64,000 bases of DNA from Paraliobacillus quinghaiensis (GCF_003426025.1 NZ_QJSH01000008.1:1-64000), one strand, 5' to 3'. Counted from the stretch's first letter, positions 1-8,135 are shown. Program-made: numbers and translations. The notes: generated by a model from the letters alone, not told the origin.

Positions 1-127
1 GGGATTTTGTGTCCGGCTTCCTTCAGATTCTATCTCACGATAGACACCCTTGCCTTTCACTAACAGTTCCTACTGCCAAGTCTGTGGTGGACTTTCACCA
101 CCTAGTTATAACTCATGCCGGGCGCAC
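1..127 (-). mobile_element. Group II intron (IIC-like), 5' end only
   Basis: Read on the minus strand from 127 downward, the sequence opens with GTGCGCCCGGCATGAG and continues with GGTGGTGAAAGTCCACCAC, then GGCAAGGGTGTC and AATCTGAAGGAAGC. These are the landmarks of group II intron domain I, in the order seen in the Oceanobacillus iheyensis group IIC intron (recalled, not searched). The 5' splice boundary is the G at 127. The remaining domains and any reverse transcriptase lie left of the window. The 5' exon ends in a perfect hairpin (133-162) followed by a few bases, the kind of target class C introns prefer. The plus-strand reading frame across 9-215 is therefore not a gene. Confidence 0.82.
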
Positions 128-275
128 GATCCACTCGGAAAGCGAACTTTGCTTATCCGAGTTAGCTGAAGCCGTGCCTGCGGAAAGAGAGTCAATTTCA
201 TTTGAGAAGCGGTAACTTTCGTTACTAATCACTGACTAAACGTATTAGGTTCTTAATGCGCAGTTTATATAAAAA
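128..275 (+). repeat. Structured intergenic repeat, copy A (right part, split by intron)
   Basis: This copy holds the element's hairpin: ACTCGGA-AAGC (133-143) pairs with GCTT-a-TCCGAGT (151-162) around a 7-base loop. It is followed by the shared block ttagctgaagccgtgcc...gcggaaag (162-187). A right outer arm near 191-205 and the tail similar to tgactaaacgtattaggttc (231-253) also match copy D at 43841-44055. The left part of the element is missing because the group II intron begins exactly at its hairpin. No coding function is seen. Confidence 0.75.
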
Positions 276-304
276 TAGTCATAACACAATCCATTTAGAA
301 GAAA

Positions 305-352
305 ATAAAAAAAAGACAGGTGAAATCATCATAATTGATGATATCCCTGTCC
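305..352 (-). terminator. Riboswitch-controlled intrinsic terminator
   Basis: On the minus strand GACAGG/CCTGTC arms (346-351 and 315-320) enclose an inner dyad (ATCATC/GATGAT) and are followed by a run of U (307-314). The 5' arm is shared with the last bases of the second glycine aptamer, so ligand binding would compete with terminator formation. This is the usual design of gcvT leaders in Bacillus. Confidence 0.75.
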
Positions 353-530
353 TTGTACCAGAAAGTTTCGTCCACTAAATGTAATTTATGGACTTTCTTC
401 TTGGGTAGTTTACCAATTGATAAACATTCTCCAGAGTTGCGTTAAAATAGAGTCTTTTTGCCTGAGAGATTCGCATAAAATACTTGCTCCTTCGGCGTCA
501 CCATATGGTGCTCTCTCCTCTATTCATCAT
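345..530 (-). promoter_or_regulatory. Tandem glycine riboswitch
   Basis: Minus-strand reading gives aptamer 1 (about 530-445) with GGAGAGAGC, GCCGAAGGAGCAA and GAATCTCTCAGGCAAAAAGA. The linker CAACTCTGGAGAA follows, then aptamer 2 (about 437-345) ending GAAACTTTCTGGTACAAGG. This order and these motifs match the B. subtilis gcvT leader (recalled). Aptamer 2 departs from the family core: AAGAAGAAA replaces AAGGGG, and CTGG replaces CAGG. The controlled gene would be gcvT on the minus strand, divergent from the helicase gene at 678, but it is not in the window. Between riboswitch and gene lie a repeat and a group II intron. Confidence 0.85.
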
Positions 531-677
531 TCGCTAGTAAAAATATGAAATTTGGACATACTATTATGTATCTAATGAATATGAACTTATCATTTAATTA
601 TCATGATTATAGCATATCCTTACTCAAAAAAGAGTGTTTTTTTTATAAAATAACAATAGTTCGGAAGGTGGATCTTC

Positions 678-2345
678 GTGCAAATTGATTTAAAACGTGA
701 TGTTGATTTCATCGAGAAGTTAGATCAAAAAGTAAAAGATGATGGTTCATTTAGTTCATGGGAATTATTTCATCTATCATACCAAGCTAGTGTTAACAAT
801 CTAACAACAGATTTCAAGGGCTTGAGATCACCAACTCTTTTGCCTCATGTTACATTTTTAACACATCAATTAGAGTGTGCAGAACAGGTTTTAGACGATA
901 TGAATGGAAGAGCAATCTTAGCAGATGAAGTTGGACTAGGTAAAACAATTGAAGCTGGATTAATATTAAAGGAGTATATGTTAAGAGGTTTAGTGAAAAA
1001 AGCTTTAATTCTTGTTCCTGCCTCATTAGTTAATCAATGGGCAATGGAGTTAACACAAAAATTTTATATTCCTGTTACAACCTCGAGAAAACGACCGGTA
1101 TGGGATCAGGATAATATTATGATCACCTCAATCGATACAGCAAAACGTCAACAACACAAAGATATTATTTTAGAGCAAAATTATGATTTTGTCTTAGTTG
1201 ATGAAGCACATAAATTAAAAAATCATCAAACAAAGAATTATCAATTTATTCGAGCTTTACAAAAAAAATATTGTTTACTACTAACTGCTACGCCAATTCA
1301 GAATAAGCTAAGTGATATTTTTAATTTAGTCTCCATATTAAAACCAGGATACCTAGGAGATTACCAGACCTTTACTGAAAAGTTTGGTAAAAATCATAAG
1401 ACATTAGAACATGATGCACATTTAAAACAATTGATCCAAAAAGTAATGGTTCGTAATCGTAGAGAAGATACAGGTATAGATTGGACAAAGCGGAACGTAG
1501 AAACCGTATGGATCGATTTTACTGCTGAAGAAAGAGAAGCTTATAATAATTTAAAGGAAATTACAGAACAGAGTTCGCATTTTGCAGCCATTACATACCT
1601 ACGTGAGTTATGCTCTTCACGCGAGGCTTGCTATGTGTCTATTAAAAAAAATTTATTACAGGAAAATAAAGAAAATAAAGAGGATTATGCAGCTTTTCTT
1701 AAATGTATAGAGAAGCTACCAAATCATTCAAAAGCGCTAAAAGTTGTTGAATTAATTCAATCAATGAATGATAAGTGTATTATCTTCACAGAATATCGTG
1801 CAACACAAGTATATTTACAATGGATCCTGCAGCAAAATGGCATCACTTCTGTACCATTTCGTGGCGGATTTAAGCGTGGTAAAAAAGATTGGATGCGGCA
1901 ATTATTCCAAGAAAAAGCACAAGTTTTAATTGCTACAGAAGCTGGTGGTGAGGGTATTAACCTACAATTTTGTAATAATATGATTAATTACGATTTACCT
2001 TGGAATCCTATGCGCTTAGAGCAACGAATTGGTCGTATTCATCGTTATGGTCAAACGGAGGATGTCAACATCTATAATTTCGCAATAAAGGATACAATTG
2101 AAGACCATATACTACGACTACTTTATGAAAAAATCCAACTCTTTCAACGTGTGGTTGGTAATTTAGATGCAATTTTGTCAGATTTACAATTAACCAATAT
2201 AGAGACAGAAGTAGAAAAAATATTTCAAGAATCAAAAACAGATGGTGAAATCAAAATAAAAATTGATAACTTATCTGCAGTTATCTCTAATGCTCAAGAC
2301 TACTATGAACAGGAGGAGCAACATGGCAATCGCGAATCTTCATGA
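678..2345 (+). CDS. yqhH: SNF2/RapA-type DEAD-like helicase (YqhH family)
   Basis: This is a 555-residue SF2 ATPase of the Snf2/RapA group. Motif I ADEVGLGKTIEAG lies near residue 84, the DEAH box near 175, motif III TATP near 205, and the C-terminal helicase domain has GGEGINLQ and QRIGRIHRYGQ. The length agrees with B. subtilis YqhH (about 557). The start is GTG 678 behind a GGAAGGTGG ribosome site at 663-671. The gene is divergent from the glycine riboswitch, as yqhH is from gcvT in B. subtilis, and overlaps the next gene. Its cellular job is not established; a role in recycling RNA polymerase is only an analogy with RapA. Confidence 0.85.
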   Translation: MQIDLKRDVDFIEKLDQKVKDDGSFSSWELFHLSYQASVNNLTTDFKGLRSPTLLPHVTFLTHQLECAEQVLDDMNGRAILADEVGLGKTIEAGLILKEYMLRGLVKKALILVPASLVNQWAMELTQKFYIPVTTSRKRPVWDQDNIMITSIDTAKRQQHKDIILEQNYDFVLVDEAHKLKNHQTKNYQFIRALQKKYCLLLTATPIQNKLSDIFNLVSILKPGYLGDYQTFTEKFGKNHKTLEHDAHLKQLIQKVMVRNRREDTGIDWTKRNVETVWIDFTAEEREAYNNLKEITEQSSHFAAITYLRELCSSREACYVSIKKNLLQENKENKEDYAAFLKCIEKLPNHSKALKVVELIQSMNDKCIIFTEYRATQVYLQWILQQNGITSVPFRGGFKRGKKDWMRQLFQEKAQVLIATEAGGEGINLQFCNNMINYDLPWNPMRLEQRIGRIHRYGQTEDVNIYNFAIKDTIEDHILRLLYEKIQLFQRVVGNLDAILSDLQLTNIETEVEKIFQESKTDGEIKIKIDNLSAVISNAQDYYEQEEQHGNRESS

Positions 2346-3126
2346 TTTTCTGTTTACCTTTTTCAAAGCAAATCATTGTGACATATTAGAAAACCGTGGT
2401 GACAAATTAAGTATTCAATTAACTGATAAAATGGACGAATATCTATTAAACCGTCCATTTTATTGGCAATACGTCAAGAAGCTTGGTCTTCAAGGGGAAC
2501 CAGGAAAAATCACCTTGCTAACAAATCCGTTATTGGACGATGAGGAAGGAGAACCTATTCATTTTGGCAGCCCTCGTTTACAACAAATTTTCCGTTTGTT
2601 AGATGAAGAAGGAAAGTTTGTTCGTCTGTATCAAATGGTACAGGTTGATCAACAAACTGCATTAGTGCCGTGGTTGGTTTTAAACATAAAGGTTAGCTTT
2701 ATTGGAAAACAAAAAAAAGAAGCCATTAAGTCCATTGGCATTAATATGATTAATGGGGGTATGATCAACAATATAATTGATCAATTAGAAAAAATTCAGT
2801 GGGATACTAAAATTCCAGACTTTTGTTATAACTTAAGTCCATTAATACGTTTAAAGAGTAGCTATCAACGTATTATACAGCTTATTGAAAAAGAACTTCA
2901 AGAAACAGAGCATGATTGGGCTATTGAATCATGGCGACATATGGAAGAAGAAAAAAAGTTATTAGATTACTTTTATCAAACTGATAAAAAAGATTATACA
3001 GCACTTTACAAAAAAGAATCTGAAGCAATAGAAGCATTGTACCGGCCACAAATCGCAATATCCATTATAAATGGCGGTATTTTTCACATGACTCAATCTA
3101 CCTCTTTGAATCAATTACTAGATTAA
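2323..3126 (+). CDS. yqhG: YqhG family protein
   Basis: This 267-residue protein is recognised as YqhG by position directly after the YqhH helicase and by size (B. subtilis YqhG is about 263). ATG 2323 is preceded by a strong AGGAGG at 2311-2316 and overlaps the helicase stop by 23 bases, which indicates translational coupling. The upstream in-frame codons are therefore not used. It has no signal peptide or membrane segment. It contains many charged helices and a motif-poor C-terminal half, and I see no catalytic signature. The function is unknown; coupling suggests it works with the helicase. Confidence 0.75.
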   Translation: MAIANLHDFLFTFFKANHCDILENRGDKLSIQLTDKMDEYLLNRPFYWQYVKKLGLQGEPGKITLLTNPLLDDEEGEPIHFGSPRLQQIFRLLDEEGKFVRLYQMVQVDQQTALVPWLVLNIKVSFIGKQKKEAIKSIGINMINGGMINNIIDQLEKIQWDTKIPDFCYNLSPLIRLKSSYQRIIQLIEKELQETEHDWAIESWRHMEEEKKLLDYFYQTDKKDYTALYKKESEAIEALYRPQIAISIINGGIFHMTQSTSLNQLLD

Positions 3127-3145
3127 AATGAGAATTAACTTGTCA

Positions 3146-3340
3146 CTATCTTTTATGATTGTTTCTCCAAATTTTAAACGAAACTGGTAACATTCCAAAC
3201 CACTTGTTCGAAAGTTGGCTTTGTGTTTCCTGTTTCGTTTCTTTTTTTTTCTGTTTATACTGTATTCTTTCACTTTTTGGCATATCAACATACTTAACAA
3301 ATTCCTCTGTTATATATTTCACTATATCATTTCCAGACAT
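3146..3340 (-). CDS. yqzE: YqzE family small protein
   Basis: This 64-residue basic protein starts MSGNDIVKYITEEFVKYVD and carries the WFGMLP segment near residue 47, the pattern I know from YqzE-like proteins next to comG and aroK. I chose the ATG at 3340, which follows GAGGG. Two upstream in-frame ATGs (3358, 3346) are possible but sit on or before that ribosome site. The middle is rich in Lys, Gln and Glu. It lies between yqhG and aroK, converging on yqhG. The function is unknown. The overlapping reading frame at 3118-3300 is a shadow. Confidence 0.7.
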   Translation of the reverse strand: MSGNDIVKYITEEFVKYVDMPKSERIQYKQKKKETKQETQSQLSNKWFGMLPVSFKIWRNNHKR

Positions 3341-3423
3341 GTGCATCCCTCTTTTCATAATTTATTAATAGGATGCCCATAAATTTGATTTCTATAAAGG
3401 GAACTTACTTGAGTATGACATTA

Positions 3424-3924
3424 CTAACCGTTTATGTAGATTAAGTCTAAAATATCTGAACCAATCTGTTCTACAGTTTTTCCGTCAGTCGGGACAGTGT
3501 ATGTAGCTACTTGTAAGTAGGTACTTTCACGTTTACGCAATAGGGCTTGCTTATCTTTTTTTTGATCACTCCAAATCGGGCGTGTTGCATCATTTTTAAG
3601 ACGGTTAAAAATTACATCCCAGCTAGTCTGCAAATATATAACCTGTTTATTTTGTAACCAATTTACATTAATGTCCCTTTCAATAATACCGCCACCTGTC
3701 GAGACAATACAGTCTTTTGTTTTGGTTTGCGTTAATACTTGACTTTCAAATGTACGAAAGGTTTCCTCACCATACGCTTCAAATATATCACTAATTTTCA
3801 TACCATAAGCCTGTTCTACCATGTCATCGGTATCTTGTAAGGGTAATTGCAATTTTTCTGCTAGCCATTTTGCAACTGTTGTTTTACCACTTCCCATAAA
3901 TCCAATTAAATAGATACTATCCAT
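3424..3924 (-). CDS. aroK: Shikimate kinase
   Basis: This 166-residue enzyme phosphorylates the shikimate 3-hydroxyl with ATP in the route to chorismate and aromatic amino acids. The P-loop GFMGSGKTTVAKWL is at residues 8-21. A DTDD motif follows near residue 32, then GEETFRTFE (about 53-61), STGGG (75-79) and the lid arginine region ATRPIW. The length is normal for AroK. It is monocistronic and divergent from comGA. This is the same position as in B. subtilis, next to yqzE and comG. Confidence 0.9.
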   Translation of the reverse strand: MDSIYLIGFMGSGKTTVAKWLAEKLQLPLQDTDDMVEQAYGMKISDIFEAYGEETFRTFESQVLTQTKTKDCIVSTGGGIIERDINVNWLQNKQVIYLQTSWDVIFNRLKNDATRPIWSDQKKDKQALLRKRESTYLQVATYTVPTDGKTVEQIGSDILDLIYING

Positions 3925-4167
3925 ACTCTACCTCTTTTCAAACAAGTTGGATTTATTATAGCATTTCATTACATAATTTACGATTTCACAAAAAAAATTT
4001 TATGTTTTATCTTCGATTGGTTTCCGAAAAACAGCTAGATTTAAATTAAAAAACAATACTATAAGACTGCACGATAATACAATTTCTACTATTTCTCTCT
4101 TTTAAAAAGATACTTGCTTTTTCAAGAAAAGATTCGTATAGTAACCCTAGAAAGTGAGGTGAACAAA

Positions 4168-5181
4168 TTGAATGACGCTGCCTTTTTCTCAAATGAATTA
4201 CTTCATTCTGCTTTAGACTTAGCCGCTTCTGATATCCATTTTTGTCCTACTTCAACTACAACGAAAATTTACTTTCGTATTCATGGAAAGCGCGTTTTTC
4301 ATAGTGAGATGCATGTAAAAGAGTACGAGACTCTAATCAGTTATTATAAGTTCTCTGCGGGTATGGACATTGGAGAAACAAGAAAACCACAAAACGGAGC
4401 TATTACATTTCACTATAGACATCAAACAATTTCACTTCGTTTATCTACACTGCCAGTTAACAATTCCGAAAGTCTTGCAATACGTTTATTACCTCAACAA
4501 GAAGCAATTTCATTAAATCATTTATTTTTGTTTCCAAATCAATTGGATAGAATTAAATCATGGGTTACCAATAAATCAGGGATAATTTTGTTAACTGGTC
4601 CAACTGGAAGTGGAAAGACCACTACATTATACGCATTGTTGCAAGTCCTTTTGGAAGAACAATCTTATCAAACCATAACATTAGAAGATCCAATTGAAAA
4701 AGAAATGAAGGACTTGCTACAAGTTCAAGTCAATGAAAAAAGCGGCATAACCTATCAAGTTGGGCTAAAAGCGGCACTTCGCCATGATCCAGATATTATC
4801 ATGGTCGGGGAAATTCGCGATAAAAAAACGGCAGAATTTGTCTTCCATGCTGCCTATACCGGACACCTTGTCTTATCTACCTTACATGCCAAAAATGCAT
4901 TTGGTACCATTTATCGTCTACTTGAAATGGGAATTAAGCAAACAGACTTAGAACAAAGTCTAATTGCAATTGCCGCTTTAGAACTATTTCCAATCATTAC
5001 AAAAGGGAATATTCCCTCTCGTGCTGCAATCTTAGAATTATTGGATAAAGATATTTTAGAAGGTGCAATTAAGAATCCTGCTGATCAATCAAATCCCAAA
5101 TTTGATACCTTTCAAAAGTTGAGGAGGAAGGCATTTGCTTATGGTTACACCAATCAAACGGAAACAACACGTATTAAATAA
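4168..5181 (+). CDS. comGA: Competence pilus ATPase ComGA
   Basis: This is the traffic ATPase that powers the DNA-uptake pseudopilus at the inner face of the membrane. In the 337-residue form, Walker A GPTGSGKTTTLY, the Asp box TLEDPIE and Walker B HDPDIIMVGEIRD are intact, as is the GHLVLSTLHA His box. I place the start at TTG 4168. It has an AGTGAGGTG ribosome site and leaves 19 residues before ASDIH, matching B. subtilis ComGA; the TTG at 4114 has no such site. The zinc-binding cysteines of many GspE/ComGA proteins are missing after the RLLEMG segment. It is the first gene of comGA-GG, and comGB overlaps its 3' end. Confidence 0.92.
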   Translation: MNDAAFFSNELLHSALDLAASDIHFCPTSTTTKIYFRIHGKRVFHSEMHVKEYETLISYYKFSAGMDIGETRKPQNGAITFHYRHQTISLRLSTLPVNNSESLAIRLLPQQEAISLNHLFLFPNQLDRIKSWVTNKSGIILLTGPTGSGKTTTLYALLQVLLEEQSYQTITLEDPIEKEMKDLLQVQVNEKSGITYQVGLKAALRHDPDIIMVGEIRDKKTAEFVFHAAYTGHLVLSTLHAKNAFGTIYRLLEMGIKQTDLEQSLIAIAALELFPIITKGNIPSRAAILELLDKDILEGAIKNPADQSNPKFDTFQKLRRKAFAYGYTNQTETTRIK

Positions 5182-6199
5182 AGCAAAAGCACTATCCCTA
5201 CAAGAACAAAATTATTTTTTAATCAGATTATCCCGCTTACTAGATCAACACTATACATTGCTAGATGCTTTGACAGTTTTACAGTGGAATACAAAATGGG
5301 AAAAACATGCAGAATTGATTGAATCTACATTAAAAGAAGGAAATTCGCTTGATATTGCTTTAAATAAAGCAAACTTTGATTCAAGAATTATTTCTTTTTT
5401 ATATTTTGCTATGAAACACGGGAATATAAAGAAGGCATTACTACAAAGTATTCAGTTAGTCGACCAGCAATTGAGTTTATGGAAAAAATTCAAGCAAGTA
5501 ACCCAATATCCGATTGTTCTATTTTTCTTGTTTATTTTGTTATTGTATTTTATTAAAACTTCTGTTTTTCCATCTTTTATACAACTCTTTTCAACGACAA
5601 CACACACCTCTGATATGACTTCTTTTGCATTAAACCTAATAAACATTCTATTTCAAACTTTTCTATATGGTGGTATATTCATCATTTGCTGTGGTATTTA
5701 TTGGTTGGTCATTCAAAGAAAATTATCAATTTATAAAAAAGTTAAAATATATCAACGAATTCCCCTACTAAAAAAAATTATAAGTCCTAATGCAACTTTA
5801 CTATTTTCATTACATCTAAGTTCATTATTACAAGCTGGGTTATCACTAAAAGACTGCTTTGATATATTAACCAAACAATCACAAAACCCACTTCTTGCTT
5901 ATCATAGTGAAATTATTATGGATGGGCTAAAACAAGGACAGTTGATTTCACAGATTCTTCCTGGCTGTGCTTTATTAGAACAAGACCTACATGCAATATT
6001 TCAAAAAAATACAACCTCAGAAATGTTAGCTAAAGATCTCCAAACCTATGCCGACTTTTTATTAGAGCATCTGCAATTAAAGATCAAAAAATTTCTTACA
6101 CTTATTCAACCAACCTTTTTCATAATTATAGCTACATGTATCATTTTTATTTATCTTTCCCTTCTATTACCAATGTTTCAACTAATAAATACTATTTAG
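5135..6199 (+). CDS. comGB: Competence pilus membrane protein ComGB
   Basis: This polytopic platform protein of the type II secretion F family, about 354 residues, works with the ComGA ATPase to assemble the pseudopilus. Hydrophobic segments lie near residues 120-148, 170-195 and 330-350. The N- and C-terminal halves carry the repeated cytoplasmic F domain (FLIRLSRLLDQ; LHLSSLLQAGLSLKDC). A GAGGAGG site at 5121-5127 fits TTG 5135 (7-base spacing) better than ATG 5141. It overlaps comGA by 47 bases and is followed closely by comGC. Confidence 0.88.
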   Translation: MLMVTPIKRKQHVLNKAKALSLQEQNYFLIRLSRLLDQHYTLLDALTVLQWNTKWEKHAELIESTLKEGNSLDIALNKANFDSRIISFLYFAMKHGNIKKALLQSIQLVDQQLSLWKKFKQVTQYPIVLFFLFILLLYFIKTSVFPSFIQLFSTTTHTSDMTSFALNLINILFQTFLYGGIFIICCGIYWLVIQRKLSIYKKVKIYQRIPLLKKIISPNATLLFSLHLSSLLQAGLSLKDCFDILTKQSQNPLLAYHSEIIMDGLKQGQLISQILPGCALLEQDLHAIFQKNTTSEMLAKDLQTYADFLLEHLQLKIKKFLTLIQPTFFIIIATCIIFIYLSLLLPMFQLINTI

Positions 6200-6213
6200 G
6201 AGATGTGACTCTA

Positions 6214-6531
6214 ATGAACAACCAAAAAGGATTTACTTTAATAGAGATGTTAATTGTACTGACAATCATTACAACCTTATTAATTTTGTTAGTACCAAAT
6301 CTCGCTGACAAGAATGAAACACTTCAACTTAAAGGCTGTGATGCACTTATACAAATGACCGAAAATCAGGTCCAGTCATATATAATTGATCATGGTACTT
6401 ATCCGCCAGATGTAGAAACGCTTGTTGGGGATTATATTCAATCAGATAAATGCGCAAATGGTACAAAACAAATTCAATTCCAAACGAGTGAGGACTATAC
6501 CATCATTGCAGCTGATGTAACTAATGAATAA
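6214..6531 (+). CDS. comGC: Major competence pseudopilin ComGC
   Basis: This 105-residue class III pre-pilin has a prepilin peptidase site KG|FTLIE at residues 5-10, then a hydrophobic helix. Two cysteines (CDAL near residue 43 and DKCANG) match the pair that forms the intramolecular disulfide in ComGC. The start is ATG 6214 with AGGAG 11 bases upstream; a nearer in-frame GTG at 6205 is too close to that site. ComGC is the main subunit of the transformation pilus and is processed by ComC, which is not in this window. It overlaps comGD by 8 bases. Confidence 0.93.
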   Translation: MNNQKGFTLIEMLIVLTIITTLLILLVPNLADKNETLQLKGCDALIQMTENQVQSYIIDHGTYPPDVETLVGDYIQSDKCANGTKQIQFQTSEDYTIIAADVTNE

Positions 6532-6961
6532 TCAAAAAGGGTTTACACTTATAGAAATACTGATCGTATTAAGCACTTTATCTATTTTGCTTGTAATTGG
6601 AGCTTCGTTGCAAACAAACACATATGATACTTATCAGCTGAATCGCTGGTACCAGCTATTTGAGAGCGATGTATTATATATGCAACAACAGACACTATTA
6701 AAAAGAAATAACCTTTATTTAATCATTAAGCCAGACACAAAATCGTATGAAATCCGCCAAGGTGGTAGGGGCAAAGTCTTAGTAGAGCGTCAAATCCCTC
6801 ACAACTGGGAGGTGAAATTATATACATTATCTATGCCCTTATCTTTTTCCATTCAAGGAACTATTAAAGAACCTGGTATGTTTTTAATTATTATAGACGA
6901 TAAGGAATTTGCTATTTATTTTCCTTTTGGAAAAGGAAGGAGCTATATTGTTGAAAGGTAA
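6524..6961 (+). CDS. comGD: Competence minor pseudopilin ComGD
   Basis: This 145-residue pre-pilin begins with the same MNNQKGFTLIE as ComGC. That nucleotide similarity suggests a duplicated leader. It has the peptidase site at residues 6-7 and one N-terminal transmembrane helix. The remainder is a small beta-rich globular domain. The start overlaps the comGC stop, so translation is probably coupled. In the known system ComGD, GE and GG are minor pseudopilins that prime the fibre. Identity rests on order and length as much as on sequence. Confidence 0.88.
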   Translation: MNNQKGFTLIEILIVLSTLSILLVIGASLQTNTYDTYQLNRWYQLFESDVLYMQQQTLLKRNNLYLIIKPDTKSYEIRQGGRGKVLVERQIPHNWEVKLYTLSMPLSFSIQGTIKEPGMFLIIIDDKEFAIYFPFGKGRSYIVER

Positions 6962-7307
6962 ACGAGTAAAACAGACCGGCTTTGTTCTGTCAGAATTACT
7001 TGTCTCATTGAGTTTAATTATGATGGTTAGCTTTACATTGGTACCAATCATTTTTCAACTTAACATGGAACAACATATCTTATTTCAGCATAGAGAAGTA
7101 CAATCACAACTTCATAATGAACTACAAACCTTCTCTAACACAACACCAAAAGAACCAAGTTATTTTGAGAAAGATATTAAAATAAATAACACAGTAGTTA
7201 TGATTATATTTGAGAAAGAAGACCTATTATGGAAAGGATGTGCTACATGGATCAATGTTAAATATAAAAAAGAAAAAACATGTTTATACTATTATCCATC
7301 TAAATGA
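6948..7307 (+). CDS. comGE: Competence minor pseudopilin ComGE
   Basis: This 119-residue pre-pilin-like protein has the N-terminal QTGFVLSELLVSLSLIMM in place of a canonical GFTLIE motif. Its C-terminal region has two cysteines in a GCATWINVKYKKEKTC pattern that parallels the end of B. subtilis ComGE. No ATG is available. TTG 6948 or 6951 lies 5 to 8 bases after GGAG at 6939-6942; I use 6948. It overlaps comGD by 14 bases and comGF by 53. It is probably membrane-anchored and part of the minor pilin complex. Confidence 0.8.
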   Translation: MLKGKRVKQTGFVLSELLVSLSLIMMVSFTLVPIIFQLNMEQHILFQHREVQSQLHNELQTFSNTTPKEPSYFEKDIKINNTVVMIIFEKEDLLWKGCATWINVKYKKEKTCLYYYPSK

Positions 7308-7701
7308 AAATGGTTTCACACTCGTATCACTGTTGATATCAGTTGCGATCATTGGATCCACACTAACATTAATTCCAACTATATTTCGCTTAATAGAGTA
7401 TGACAGTCACACTTCTGAATATTCAATCCGGCAGTTCTTTCATTTTTTAAGCGATGAACTGCACAAAAACAAATATGATTATGTAGAGAACAACACGATT
7501 CATCTTACAAATGAATCAGGAAAAAGGATAACAATATCCTATTATCCAGAAGTTATTAGAAGGCAAGTGAATGGAGTGGGCCATGAGATTTTCGTCCGTA
7601 ACATTGAAACATTTCATGTTAAAGAATTATCTTATGGTGTACATGTCTCTATCATTACGACCTCAGGAGAAAGTTATGCAAAAACATTTAGTTTTTATTA
7701 A
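7255..7701 (+). CDS. comGF: Competence protein ComGF
   Basis: This 148-residue form has NENGFTLVSLLISVAIIGST as its pre-pilin-like N-terminal helix. Its C-terminal segment (ISYYPEVIRRQVNGVGHEIF) resembles the IRKRVDGKGH stretch of B. subtilis ComGF (recalled). The start is uncertain. ATG 7255 has no clear ribosome site, and the upstream in-frame GTG 7240 and TTG 7210 are no better. Translation may be coupled to comGE, whose frame it overlaps by 53 bases. The product is an accessory component of the transformation pilus. Confidence 0.75.
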   Translation: MLNIKKKKHVYTIIHLNENGFTLVSLLISVAIIGSTLTLIPTIFRLIEYDSHTSEYSIRQFFHFLSDELHKNKYDYVENNTIHLTNESGKRITISYYPEVIRRQVNGVGHEIFVRNIETFHVKELSYGVHVSIITTSGESYAKTFSFY

Positions 7702-8062
7702 GCACCGCATCTATAATCAAGACGGATTTTTACTGCCATATGTCACATTTATTATTACGCTTCTCTTATTGAGCGTGATGTCAGCTATTACACTATATAG
7801 TAATGATCAGTTAATTACTGAATTGCAGTTAGAACAGGTGGAATTAGAAACATTACACCAAATAGGATATACAGATTTTAGCAAAAATTTAGTAGATTAC
7901 CCGATAACTACTCAGCAACAAATGATGAATTACTTCTACCCTAACGGAAAAGTACTTATTACGTATTATCAACATAATGATAATAAAATCGTCATTACAC
8001 TAAAAGCAATAACATTAAAAAAGAACCAAAAAACGCGAGTATATTACTTAACGCTAGAATGA
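7676..8062 (+). CDS. comGG: Competence protein ComGG
   Basis: This 128-residue protein starts at ATG 7676 behind AGGAG (7664-7668). It has QDGFLLPYVTFIITLLLLSV as a pre-pilin-like start followed by a short, charged extracellular domain. As in other Bacillaceae it is the least conserved member of the operon and is named from position as the last of seven comG genes. It overlaps comGF by 26 bases. No terminator hairpin directly follows, so the transcript may run on to the terminator behind tRNA-Gln. Confidence 0.78.
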   Translation: MQKHLVFIKHRIYNQDGFLLPYVTFIITLLLLSVMSAITLYSNDQLITELQLEQVELETLHQIGYTDFSKNLVDYPITTQQQMMNYFYPNGKVLITYYQHNDNKIVITLKAITLKKNQKTRVYYLTLE

Positions 8063-8135
8063 TGAAGTTAAAAAATTCATTGTGTTTTGATGTATATTTT
8101 ACTTAAATTAGTTAAAAATAAATTTTGTAACATGA

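Noticed and set aside
9-215. Open frame reading VVDFHHLVITHAGRT on the plus strand
   Set aside because: It crosses the boundary between a group II intron (antisense) and a repeat and has no ribosome site. Similar phantom proteins arise from intron 5' ends.
3118-3300. Second minus-strand frame over yqzE
   Set aside because: It overlaps the YqzE frame, which has recognisable family sequence; this one does not.
3961-4060. ComK-type K-boxes (AAAA-N5-TTTT) upstream of comGA
   Set aside because: A and T runs are present, but no pair of clean boxes with correct spacing could be read, so a site is not claimed.
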